From Gordonia asplenii (lineage in GTDB: Bacteria; Actinomycetota; Actinomycetes; Mycobacteriales; Mycobacteriaceae): DNA of 64,000 nt. The DNA is taken from NCBI RefSeq assembly GCF_012933505.1, contig NZ_JABBNB010000008.1:160892-224891 (forward strand), given 5' to 3'. Shown piece after piece: positions 1 through 7,691 of this stretch. Below the pieces are notes generated by a model, which ran no database searches, was not told the DNA's origin, and saw only the letters and a program-made list of their open reading frames with translations. The position numbers were made by a program, and so were the translations under genes. How positions within the stretch are numbered: position 1 is the first letter of the stretch; each line of letters starts with the position of its first letter.

Positions 1-186
1 GCGGTATCGGGATCGAGTACCGCGTCCGGCCCGGTCGACGCCTACCTCGCCTTCGCGGCCGCCGCGCTGGGTGATCCGCAACGCGCCGCACGCCACGCCG
101 GCGCCGCGCTGGAGCTCATGGATGAATGGCGAATTCCCTTGGTGCGAAGCTGGTTTGAGAGAGTCCGCACCGAGTTCGGATTCTGA
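1..186 (+). CDS. C-terminal end of a regulator-like protein (partial)
   Basis: The frame is open from the window edge and stops at TGA 184-186, leaving about 61 residues of a protein whose start lies outside. The visible part is an alanine-rich helical stretch (AYLAFAAAALGD) with a tail ending VRTEFGF. That kind of tail is common at the C-terminus of large actinobacterial ATPase or LuxR/BTAD-type transcriptional regulators, where repeated helices form a TPR-like domain. No catalytic motif is visible, so the assignment is an inference from composition and ending only. It converges on the hemerythrin-like gene, with 4 bases between the stop codons. Confidence 0.5.
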   Translation, partial: AVSGSSTASGPVDAYLAFAAAALGDPQRAARHAGAALELMDEWRIPLVRSWFERVRTEFGF

Positions 187-190
187 GAGT

Positions 191-901
191 TCATGCGTCG
201 CCGTAGCGGAAGGCGCGGCGCTCCGCGCGTGTGAACCACGGCTGCATCGCCGTCGCGATCACCGTCATCACGAACGGCACGCGGGCCAGCGCGGCCTTCC
301 GGTCGTCGGCGTCGAGGCCCTTGAGCAACCAGGGCACCATCACGAAGATCGCGGTGGGCTTCACGCCGGTGCTGAACTGTTTCTCCAGCGCGAGCCATTG
401 CTCGTGGGTCAGGGAGTCCTGCACAAGGGCCATCGCGCCGGTCTCCTCGTGTGCCAGATGCTCCGACAGACAATCCCGGGTCGCGGCCACGACGCTCGTC
501 AGGCGCTCTCGGGCGGCGCCGTCCGGACCATGGGCCAACTGTGCGAATCCCGTTCCGCAGGCATCGAGTAGCGGATCGATCTCGCTGTGCTCGGCCGACA
601 TCGCGTGCAGGACCGCGGCTTGCGCGGGCGGCGTGTGGTCGATTAGGTGCGGCCACAGGACCGCGTCTTCGGCGCTGTGGTGATGGTGCAGCGCCTCGGA
701 GAACGCGATCCAGCGCTGCTCCAGCGCCTGCCACGTCGCACGGTCGTCGAGGGGGGTCTGGGCTACCGCCTTGCTGAAACTGTCCAGGTCGCGTCGGAAG
801 GCGTGATGCATCAGGTACATCATGAACGGATCGACGGGGCCGTCGGGAGCGGCGGCCTGGCCGGGCAGCATCAGTTGGACGCGGTGTGCGGTGGTGGTCA
901 T
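191..901 (-). CDS. hemerythrin-like domain protein
   Basis: This 236-residue protein looks like an all-helical hemerythrin/HHE fold. Candidate metal ligands are His32/His33 in MHHAFRRD, the cluster HHHHSAED at 72-79 with its acidic residues, His85 in WPHL, His105 in SAEHSEID and the later pair in SEHLAHEE (about 146-153). Proteins of this family carry a non-haem di-iron centre that binds oxygen or senses redox or NO. The one here is cytoplasmic, with no signal peptide or membrane span. It stands alone between a convergent gene and the divergent PAP2 phosphatase. The exact function cannot be told from sequence. Confidence 0.85.
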   Translation of the reverse strand: MTTTAHRVQLMLPGQAAAPDGPVDPFMMYLMHHAFRRDLDSFSKAVAQTPLDDRATWQALEQRWIAFSEALHHHHSAEDAVLWPHLIDHTPPAQAAVLHAMSAEHSEIDPLLDACGTGFAQLAHGPDGAARERLTSVVAATRDCLSEHLAHEETGAMALVQDSLTHEQWLALEKQFSTGVKPTAIFVMVPWLLKGLDADDRKAALARVPFVMTVIATAMQPWFTRAERRAFRYGDA

Positions 902-1012
902 GGCGGTCCTCGGTGTCGGTCGGCGTCGGTGCCAATGCGGTGTCGGCGGCGTTCGTTCGATTGCCGCACGGTTAGGCTTCCGCGAGGACCTTGAATTTCA
1001 CTTGGAGGCGAC

Positions 1013-1582
1013 TTGACCGTTGTGGACACCGCGCTGCGAATGGGGCAGACCGGCCCCGACGTCGACGTCTACCGCTGGGTGACACAGCACCGCGGTGAAC
1101 CCTGGATATCGGTGGCCCGGGTCCTCACACTGCTCGGCACGACGATCGTGCTGACCGTCCTCACGCTGGTCGTCGTGCTCGCGCTGGCCGCCACCCGGCG
1201 CTGTTCGACGGCCGTGCTCGTGGGAGTGGGATCGGTGTCCGGGTATGTGCTGATGGTGGCCCTCAAAGACGTCTTCGGCCGGGAGCGGCCGCCCGTCGCC
1301 GACCGGCTGCTGAAGATCGACAGCAATTCGTTTCCGTCGGGTCACGCGATGATGACCGCGATCTGCTTCGGGCTGTTCGCGGTCAGCGCCTACTACTGCA
1401 GCGCGTGGTTACGACGACACGCCTGGGTGCTGGCACTGGCGCCGGTGCTGTCGGTGCTGGTGGGGTGCACCCGGGTCTACCTGGGCGTGCACTGGATGAC
1501 CGACGTGCTCGCCGGCTGGGTCATCGGGGCGCTGTGGGTGGTGTTGTGCGTGGCGGCCTGGCGCAGGCTCACCCGACGCTGA
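1013..1582 (+). CDS. PAP2-family membrane phosphatase
   Basis: This 189-residue integral membrane protein carries the three motifs of the type 2 phosphatidic acid phosphatase superfamily: KDVFGRERP (85-93), PSGH (108-111) and RVYLGVHWMTD (154-164). The last two supply the catalytic histidines. Such enzymes remove phosphate from lipid phosphates (phosphatidate, undecaprenyl diphosphate, prenyl phosphates) on the outer face of the membrane. Several hydrophobic helices surround the motifs. The TTG start at 1013 is chosen because GGAGG at 1004-1008 lies just upstream; a GTG three codons later is the alternative. The 3' end overlaps the convergent gene by 14 bases. Confidence 0.88.
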   Translation: MTVVDTALRMGQTGPDVDVYRWVTQHRGEPWISVARVLTLLGTTIVLTVLTLVVVLALAATRRCSTAVLVGVGSVSGYVLMVALKDVFGRERPPVADRLLKIDSNSFPSGHAMMTAICFGLFAVSAYYCSAWLRRHAWVLALAPVLSVLVGCTRVYLGVHWMTDVLAGWVIGALWVVLCVAAWRRLTRR

Positions 1583-2144
1583 GTTCCGTCGCATCGCCGA
1601 CGAGCGGTCGTACCGCCCGCCTCAGCCGTTCCAGGTCGGCGACGTCGGCGCCCGACCACCAGGCGTCGGTCGATGCGTCGCGCACCACCTGATCGGCGAG
1701 GATGGCCTCCGCCGAATTCGACAGCAGATCCTCGACGATGTCGCGGATGTGGATTTGTGCGTCCGACGGCCGGGCGTCGCCGCGGACCAGCGCCAGCTGT
1801 GCGACGACGATCAGCAGGTCGAGTCGGCATCGGGAATCGCAGGCCGCGCCGTCGTTGACGATGGTCGCGTCGTCCGGTGAGGGGAGTGCGGCGAGGTGCG
1901 CGATCAGATCCGCGGCGCGGCCGGCCGACAGCCGGTTCCACTCCGAGCGCATCCGGTACTTCTCGACGACTCGCAGATGTGGGCGGACCTCGGCGTCGGC
2001 GGTGTGCATGCCGAGCACGTGCAACTGCAAGACGGTGGCGAGCTCGTCGCACAGATCCGGATTGGCATGTGCGCGTTGAAGTTCCACCAACAGGTTGGTT
2101 CGCGATGTGAACAATTGCTCGGCGAGTGCTGTGTTCATGTTCAT
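1569..2144 (-). CDS. hypothetical protein
   Basis: This 191-residue soluble protein is not recognised. It is mostly helical by composition, rich in Leu, Ala and Asp, with no signal peptide, membrane span or familiar catalytic motif. Two ATGs compete (2144 and 2138). An ACGAGG sequence lies 1-2 bases before the first and about 7 before the second, so the protein probably begins MNTALAEQ or MNMNTALAEQ. The frame could extend to 2231, but that part has no ribosome site and unusual composition. It overlaps the PAP2 gene tail to tail by 14 bases. Confidence 0.65.
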   Translation of the reverse strand: MNMNTALAEQLFTSRTNLLVELQRAHANPDLCDELATVLQLHVLGMHTADAEVRPHLRVVEKYRMRSEWNRLSAGRAADLIAHLAALPSPDDATIVNDGAACDSRCRLDLLIVVAQLALVRGDARPSDAQIHIRDIVEDLLSNSAEAILADQVVRDASTDAWWSGADVADLERLRRAVRPLVGDATELSVG

Positions 2145-2262
2145 GCCTCGTTCAGATGAGAGACAACTGCTGTTTACAATCTCAAATCTACTCCGGCTAG
2201 GCACCGCTGCGCCGAATTTCTCATTCTCCAAGAGGCGTCGAAAGGTGAAAAACGGGCGCGGG

Positions 2263-2514
2263 TCAACCCAGTCCGTCCTGGGCGCCCTTGGCCCCGCGTC
2301 GCACCCCCGCGCGCTGCACGAGGAAGATCGTGGTGCCGAGAACGCCGACGGCCAAGCCGACCCAACACACCCGCAGCAGCCGTTCGTCGCCGATGCCGCT
2401 GACCCACACGACGACGGTGGCGACCAGCCAAGCGACCATCCCGACGATGATCACCGGCTCGGGCGCGCGCAGCGCGGCGGGCAGTTGCGGGACCTGATCT
2501 GCTGCGTCGCTCAT
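2263..2514 (-). CDS. DUF2530 family small membrane protein
   Basis: This 83-residue protein has two hydrophobic helices (about residues 21-39 and 48-66) separated by a short GIGDERLLR loop, and a basic C-terminal tail. Size, layout and the neighbouring MarR, methyltransferase and DUF2537 genes match the DUF2530 family (Rv0879c in M. tuberculosis, from memory). Its function is unknown. It is divergent from the purine permease with only 22 bases between the start codons, so the two genes must share or overlap control sequences. Confidence 0.75.
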   Translation of the reverse strand: MSDAADQVPQLPAALRAPEPVIIVGMVAWLVATVVVWVSGIGDERLLRVCWVGLAVGVLGTTIFLVQRAGVRRGAKGAQDGLG

Positions 2515-2536
2515 TACTTCAGGTTAACTTCTTCTC

Positions 2537-4054
2537 GTGGCAGAACAGCACGCAGGCGACCAGCAGGAGACCGACCCCACCCGACCGGCGGAGTCCGATC
2601 AGCAGGCGACGACCCGTCCGGTGAATGCGGTCGACCGATACTTCAAGATCACCGAACGCGGGTCGACGTTCGCTCGTGAGGCGCGCGGCGGCGTCGTCAC
2701 GTTCTTCACGATGGCCTACATCGTCGTGCTCAACCCGATCATCATCGGCGGCATCCCCGGTCAGCCGAAGAACGCCGACGTCCTCGGCAATGTCTTGCCG
2801 CTCGCGCAGGTGGCCGCGGTGACCGCACTGGTCGCGGGTGTCATGACCATCGTGTTCGGGCTCGTCGCCCGCTATCCCTTCGCGATCGCAACCGGTTTGG
2901 GAATCAACAGCCTGCTGGCGGTTTCCGTTGCGCCGCAGGTGACCTGGCCCGAGGCGATGGGACTCGTGGTGGTCGACGGCATCATCATCGTGCTGCTGGC
3001 CGTCACCGGTTTCCGAACTGCGGTGTTCAACGCGGTACCCGACGAACTCAAGGCGGCGATCGCCGCGGGCATCGGCTGCTTCATCGCCTTCATCGGCTTC
3101 GTCGATTCGGGTTTCGTCAAACGCATCCCCGACGCCGCGCACACCACCGTTCCCGTACAGCTGGGCATCAACAACTCGATCGCCACCTACCCGACGCTGA
3201 TCTTCGCCTTCGGCGTCCTGCTGATGGGTGTGCTGATGGTCCGGCGGGTACCCGGCGGACTACTGATCGGCATCGTCATCACGACTGTTCTCTCGATCAT
3301 CATTCAAGCCGTCACCGGACTCGGGTCCAGCGTCAAGAACCCGCATGGGTGGAGCCTCTCGGTTCCGGAGCTGCCGAAATCTCTCGGCAGCGCACCGGAT
3401 CTGAGTCTGTTCGGCGATGTCGACCTGTTCGGCGCGTTCACCCGGATCGGGGTGCTCTCGGCGTCGGTGCTGGTATTCGCGCTGGTCCTGTCGAATTTCT
3501 TCGACGCGATGGGGACGATGACGGGCCTGGGCAAGGAAGGCGGGTTGGCCGACGACAAGGGCAACCTGCCCGGTATCGGCAAGGCGCTGGTGGTCGAGGG
3601 CACCGGCGCGATCGTCGGCGGCGTCGGCTCGGCGTCGTCGAACACGGTTTTCGTCGAGTCCGCGTCGGGCATCGCCGAGGGGGCCCGCACGGGCTTCGCG
3701 AACGTGATCACCGGCGGCCTGTTTCTCATTGCGATGTTCTTCACGCCGCTGTATGAGATCGTGCCGCTGGAGGCGGTCTCGCCCGCGCTGGTCGTGGTCG
3801 GTGCGTTGATGATCGGTCAGGTGCGCAGCATCGACTTCACCAAATTCGAATACGCGTTGCCGGCGTTCCTGACGATCGTCGCGATGCCGTTCACCTACTC
3901 CATCGCCAACGGCATCGGACTCGGCTTCATCAGCTGGGTGGTTCTTGCCGTGGCGAAGGGAAACCGACGTTCCGTGCATCCGCTGCTGTGGGGGGTCGCG
4001 ATCGTCTTCGTTCTGTACTTCGCACGCGGGCCGATATCAGATTTATTGCACTGA
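2537..4054 (+). CDS. NCS2-family purine (guanine/hypoxanthine) permease
   Basis: This 505-residue polytopic membrane protein has a hydrophilic N-terminal tail of about 30 residues and then the AzgA/GhxP pattern: YFKITERGST, the first helix FFTMAYIVVLNP, and the substrate-region motif NFFDAMGTMTGLGKEGG near residues 322-338. The family couples purine base uptake to protons. The start is GTG 2537; only weak Shine-Dalgarno sequence is visible because the divergent DUF2530 gene begins 22 bases upstream. The MarR gene follows 85 bases downstream on the same strand, with an inverted repeat between them. The precise base transported is not decidable. Confidence 0.9.
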   Translation: MAEQHAGDQQETDPTRPAESDQQATTRPVNAVDRYFKITERGSTFAREARGGVVTFFTMAYIVVLNPIIIGGIPGQPKNADVLGNVLPLAQVAAVTALVAGVMTIVFGLVARYPFAIATGLGINSLLAVSVAPQVTWPEAMGLVVVDGIIIVLLAVTGFRTAVFNAVPDELKAAIAAGIGCFIAFIGFVDSGFVKRIPDAAHTTVPVQLGINNSIATYPTLIFAFGVLLMGVLMVRRVPGGLLIGIVITTVLSIIIQAVTGLGSSVKNPHGWSLSVPELPKSLGSAPDLSLFGDVDLFGAFTRIGVLSASVLVFALVLSNFFDAMGTMTGLGKEGGLADDKGNLPGIGKALVVEGTGAIVGGVGSASSNTVFVESASGIAEGARTGFANVITGGLFLIAMFFTPLYEIVPLEAVSPALVVVGALMIGQVRSIDFTKFEYALPAFLTIVAMPFTYSIANGIGLGFISWVVLAVAKGNRRSVHPLLWGVAIVFVLYFARGPISDLLH

Positions 4055-4063
4055 CCTGCGTGT

Positions 4064-4081
4064 AGTTCGTTTGGACGAACT
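4064..4081. promoter_or_regulatory. inverted repeat upstream of MarR (possible operator)
   Basis: AGTTCGT-TTGG-ACGAACT is a perfect 7-bp inverted repeat in the 85-base gap between the permease and the MarR gene. Size and position fit a MarR-type autoregulatory operator. It could also act as a weak terminator for the permease gene, though no T-run follows. A related TTCGTCGAA half-site lies about 30 bases further on. Confidence 0.45.
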
Positions 4082-4139
4082 CTCACCGCGACCTGCCGAC
4101 TACCGAAACGTTCGTCGAAAGCTGATCTACGCTAATCAA

Positions 4140-4649
4140 GTGAACGAAGCATTGAGCAGTATTGAGGTGATTCCCGATGGAAGCCTCGCCGGGGACTTGT
4201 CTCTGGCAGTGGTGCGGTTCGCCCGGCGGTTACGCGGACGGCGGACCAGCGGTTTGGTATCCCTCACGCAGCTGTCGGCGCTGGCGACCCTGTATCAAGA
4301 GGGGCCGATGTCGCCGGGCGCGTTGGCGGCCGCAGAGCGTGTTCAGCCGCCGTCGATGACGCGAGTCATCGCTTCTCTCGCCGACCTCGGAATGGTCGAG
4401 CGTCAACCTCATCCATCCGACGGACGTCAGGCGATCGTCAACGTCTCGTCCGACGGCGTCGAGGTGGTCTCCGCGGAGTTCGCCGCGCGCAAAGAATGGT
4501 TGAGCGACCGTCTCGACGAACTCGCGCCCGACGACCGGGAAACGCTGCGCCGGGCCGTGGGCATCATCAACGCGATCATCACCGGCGAAGACAACCAAGG
4601 GCCGGTCCGCGCGGTGCGAAAGCCCGCGACGCACCGTTCCGGGATCTAG
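4140..4649 (+). CDS. MarR-family transcriptional regulator (Rv0880-like)
   Basis: This winged-helix DNA-binding protein of about 169 residues carries the MarR signature PPSMTRVIASLADLGMV (recognition helix) followed by the wing HPSDGRQ. The dimerisation helices lie at both ends. Among the possible starts (GTG 4140, TTG 4152, GTG 4167) the first gives the N-terminal helix expected for the family. Order and sequence recall M. tuberculosis Rv0880. An 18-base inverted repeat 60-75 bases upstream may be its own operator. The ligand and regulon are unknown. The gene ends facing the Eis-like gene across a repeat-filled gap. Confidence 0.85.
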   Translation: MNEALSSIEVIPDGSLAGDLSLAVVRFARRLRGRRTSGLVSLTQLSALATLYQEGPMSPGALAAAERVQPPSMTRVIASLADLGMVERQPHPSDGRQAIVNVSSDGVEVVSAEFAARKEWLSDRLDELAPDDRETLRRAVGIINAIITGEDNQGPVRAVRKPATHRSGI

Positions 4650-5119
4650 GGCGAGTCTCCCTGCCTGAGTGATTCCCGGTGCGCGATCGCTGGGGAATCG
4701 TTGGTCGGTGGCCGGACGTGGTGACGTCGGCGGCTGGCGTGTGGTGAACCGGTGTGAGAAATGTCTGGTCTGTGAGAGCATTCTGCCCGGCCTCAGCGGG
4801 CCACTCAGCCCGGATCCACCGACGGTAGGCCCCCTCTGCTGGTTGAGCCTTGATCCGCCGATGGTGGGCACTCTCCGCTGGTTGAGCCGCGAGGAGCGTT
4901 AGCGACGAGCGTGTCGAAACCACGGTGAGACAACGAATTTCGCTGAGTCGATGCAGATCAGGACAGCCCAACCGTCGGACGCACCTGCTGGGTCACGACT
5001 GGAGGTAGTCACCACGGTCGGAACGCGAGACAAACCGTCGCGCGAAATCTGTTGTTCTACGCCGGTGTAGCCGCAGGTCATTTCGGGACAGAGTCGCCAC
5101 GTGGCTAGCTCGGGCGAGT
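4650..5119. other. 470-base convergent gap filled with repeats
   Basis: No credible gene lies between the convergent MarR and Eis-like genes. The left part (about 4671-4790) resembles the gap at 28339-28490. The right part (about 4810-5055) is a diverged, truncated copy of the inverted-arm element seen intact at 37922-38223. The last 60 bases, next to the Eis-like stop codon, show nothing recognisable. Confidence 0.7.
4839..5055. repeat. repeat family R1, truncated copy
   Basis: A first partial unit CTGGTTGAGCCT is followed by the full left arm at 4875-4925 (CCGCTGGTTGAGCCG to GTGTCGAAACCACGG). Next comes a central section that aligns with the centre of the element at 37922-38223: shared blocks include CGCACCTGCTG/TGCACCTGCTG, GGTCGGAACGCGA/GATCGGAACGCGA and GTCGCGCGAAA(T/C)CTGTTG. 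The right arm breaks off near 5055, so this copy lacks its closing inverted end. Confidence 0.75.
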
Positions 5120-6331
5120 CTAGAAGAACGTCCCCGCGACCGGCTGGCGCTCGGTCGCCAGCGCGGCGTCGAGCGCCGCAATCGCCTCGGCAGTCCCGCT
5201 GATCCGGCCCGCCCGTGCTAATTCCGTCGCCCGCCGCCCGCCGAAGTACAGGCTGCCGAGTGCGGCGATGGGCATGAACAGATCGGCGGGTGCGTCGGTG
5301 TCGCTGACCGACGCCGCGCCGTCGCTGACCGTCAACGCGAAACGGCCGCCGGCCGAACCGAAGTCGTCGACGACGTCGAGGACCGTAGCCACATCGGCGG
5401 CATAGCGCCGTGCAGTCAGTGCCGCCGCGACGTCGAGGATGGCGACCCACACCGTGTCGTCCGAACCGACGGTACGTACGTCGCGAAAGTTGTTGAGTTT
5501 CAACGGTAATGAGTCGTCCGCGGGCAGCTCGGCGTGGACCGAGCCGGTACGGTCCAGACTGGTGAGCACTCGCCAGAGGGCAGAGTGTGCCGCGTCGGTG
5601 ACGGCGACGGCCTCGACGACGTCGACGTCGGGGATCGTGTCGGTGGTCTTCATCCGGTACATCGCATATCCGTCGGAGTGCAGAAGGTAGAACAGTTGCG
5701 TGTACCCGGGCCGACGCTCCGGCGGTCGATCGGCGAAGATCGGCGTCCACCACGCCGGATCGCGCGTGATCGCGCCCGGATGCTGCGCGGCCCAACGTTG
5801 GTGAATCTGCGGGATCGTCTGTGCGGCTTCGGTTGTCGACGCGTAGTGCACTTCGCCGTGGGTTGTCGCCGGTGAACGCCACTGCGCACCGGTGGGGATC
5901 GACACCCGGTCGACGAACATCGCGACGCCGAACCCGAACCGCTCGTAGATCGTCGCCTCGGTCGCGGTCAGGATCGCGAACGCGTAGCCTTCGGCGCGCC
6001 ACTGCGCCGACAGTTCGGTGAGCATGGTGCGCAGAATTCCGCGACGCCGATGGGTCGGCGCCACCGACACCCAGGTGAGTCCCGCGGCGCGCTGTGGCGT
6101 GCCGCCCGGGGGAGTGATCCGCATCCGATAGAACGCGCTGAGCCCGACCAGGGGATGCGATTCGATCGCCTGATCACGCACGAGGAGCAGAGTGTCGTTC
6201 GGCAGCAGCGGTGAAAGTTCTTGTCGGCCAATGTCGTCGATGGGAACAGTCATGCCGAAGGCGCGGGCGTCGGCGGTGGCGATGTCGTCCCAGTCGGCGT
6301 CGGTGGCGCGGTCCATGCTCAACTCGCTCAT
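5120..6331 (-). CDS. Eis-type GNAT N-acetyltransferase
   Basis: This 403-residue protein matches the Eis layout: an N-terminal GNAT domain, a second GNAT-like domain and a C-terminal sterol-carrier-like domain. Visible features are the acetyl-CoA loop VSVAPTHRRRGIL (88-100), Tyr129 in YERFGFG at the place of the catalytic acid, and a C-terminal phenylalanine (TFF) whose carboxylate serves as base in Eis enzymes. The family acetylates several amines of one substrate, including aminoglycosides and lysines. The true substrate here is not known. No signal peptide is present. It is divergent from the methyltransferase gene. Confidence 0.87.
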   Translation of the reverse strand: MSELSMDRATDADWDDIATADARAFGMTVPIDDIGRQELSPLLPNDTLLLVRDQAIESHPLVGLSAFYRMRITPPGGTPQRAAGLTWVSVAPTHRRRGILRTMLTELSAQWRAEGYAFAILTATEATIYERFGFGVAMFVDRVSIPTGAQWRSPATTHGEVHYASTTEAAQTIPQIHQRWAAQHPGAITRDPAWWTPIFADRPPERRPGYTQLFYLLHSDGYAMYRMKTTDTIPDVDVVEAVAVTDAAHSALWRVLTSLDRTGSVHAELPADDSLPLKLNNFRDVRTVGSDDTVWVAILDVAAALTARRYAADVATVLDVVDDFGSAGGRFALTVSDGAASVSDTDAPADLFMPIAALGSLYFGGRRATELARAGRISGTAEAIAALDAALATERQPVAGTFF

Positions 6332-6386
6332 GGTTCCTAGACTATTGGGTCGCGGCAGGCGCCGGGCAACCCATTATTCTCACGTG

Positions 6387-7256
6387 ATGACCAACCCGTC
6401 TCCGCTGGCTGTCGCCGTCGTCGACATCACCGACCCCGACGATCCGCGCGTCGACGACTTCCGCGACCTCAACTCGGTGGACCGACGTCCCGACCTTCCC
6501 GCGCTGCCCGGTGGGCGTGTCGGCAAGGGGCTGGTCATCGCCGAGGGAGTCCTTGTGGCGCAACGGATGATCGCGTCGAGGTTCGCACCGCATGCCTTTC
6601 TCGGGGTCGACAAGCGATTGGGCGAGTTGTCCCGGCTCGACGGCGGGCTGGTGGTCTCCGACGATCCCGCCGCGGTCCCGTTCTACCGGACCACCGCCGA
6701 CGTGATGGCGGACGTCGTGGGTTTCCATCTCAACCGCGGCGTCCTCGGAGTCGCCCGACGCCCCGCGGGCCTTGATCCGGCCGCGATCATCGCCGATGCC
6801 CGCACCGTCGCGGTTCTGGAAGGCGTCAACGATCACGAGAACATCGGCAGCATCTTCCGTAACGCTGCGGGACTCGGCGTCGACGCGGTCCTGTTCGGGG
6901 CGGGCACCGCCGACCCGCTGTATCGGCGGAGTGTGCGCGTGTCGATGGGGCATGTCCTGTTGGTTCCGTTCGCCGCGCTCCCGGACTGGCCCGCGGAGCT
7001 GAAGCTTCTGAGCGACAACGGTTTCCAGACGATCTCCCTCACCCCGGATCCGGCCGCGGTGCCACTGGCGCAGGCCGTCGCGGCGCAGCGGGTGGCCTTC
7101 CTGGTCGGCGCCGAGGGTCCGGGCCTGAGTGAAACGGCTATGCGCGCCAGCGATATTCGCGCTCGGATCCCGATGAGTCGCGGCACCGACTCGCTGAATG
7201 TGGCCACCGCCGCGGCGATCTCGTTCTACGAGCGGGTGCGAGTGACTCAGGGATAG
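6387..7256 (+). CDS. TrmH/SpoU-family RNA 2'-O-methyltransferase (Rv0881-like)
   Basis: This SPOUT methyltransferase of about 289 residues shows the three family motifs: NDHENIGSIFRNA (148-160), GAEGPGL (241-247) and IPMSRGTDSLNVATA (261-275). These form the trefoil-knot S-adenosylmethionine site. The N-terminal 120 residues form the substrate-binding region. It most likely methylates a ribose in rRNA or tRNA. The start is ATG 6387 or the adjacent GTG 6384; an upstream extension would run into the Eis-like gene. It is followed after 88 bases by a DUF2537 gene, the same order as Rv0881-Rv0882. Confidence 0.88.
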   Translation: MTNPSPLAVAVVDITDPDDPRVDDFRDLNSVDRRPDLPALPGGRVGKGLVIAEGVLVAQRMIASRFAPHAFLGVDKRLGELSRLDGGLVVSDDPAAVPFYRTTADVMADVVGFHLNRGVLGVARRPAGLDPAAIIADARTVAVLEGVNDHENIGSIFRNAAGLGVDAVLFGAGTADPLYRRSVRVSMGHVLLVPFAALPDWPAELKLLSDNGFQTISLTPDPAAVPLAQAVAAQRVAFLVGAEGPGLSETAMRASDIRARIPMSRGTDSLNVATAAAISFYERVRVTQG

Positions 7257-7344
7257 CCGCTCGGGTGAAGGTCGCGCAACGATCCGGCGACAACACGGTG
7301 GACGTCGGGCGCGCTCACCGCGACGAGGGCGCACACTGACGAAC

Positions 7345-7647
7345 GTGAGTCTGCCACTCGCGCGGTACCCGGGGCGCCCGGAGCCCACTCCATGGGCTCT
7401 GGGGCTCACTGTCGCGGGCGTATTGGCCGCATTCTCCGCCGGAGTGATGGTGGGCATCTTCGAACTCATCGACTCGTTCAGCGAACTCGCCGCGATCTCG
7501 TCGATTGCCATCGTCGCGGTGGGACTCGGAGGAACACTCTGGGACCTGCGCACGCAGGCCGTGTGGCGGTGGATCACCTGGGGCACGACCATCGGGTTGG
7601 TCGGCGGCTTCGGCTGCGCGGCTATTCTGGCTTTTACGCACGGGTGA
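7345..7647 (+). CDS. DUF2537-like small membrane protein (Rv0882-like)
   Basis: This 100-residue protein has three hydrophobic segments (about residues 17-36, 48-64 and 75-95), a short polar N-terminus and the motif GGTLWDLRTQAVWRW between the second and third. Length, three-helix layout and position after the SpoU methyltransferase match the DUF2537 family. Start GTG 7345; no strong ribosome site is seen. Its function is unknown. Confidence 0.7.
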   Translation: MSLPLARYPGRPEPTPWALGLTVAGVLAAFSAGVMVGIFELIDSFSELAAISSIAIVAVGLGGTLWDLRTQAVWRWITWGTTIGLVGGFGCAAILAFTHG

Positions 7648-7691
7648 GCGAAAGTCGGCCATTTCGGCCGCTTGCCGTTAGTGTCTCTAGG

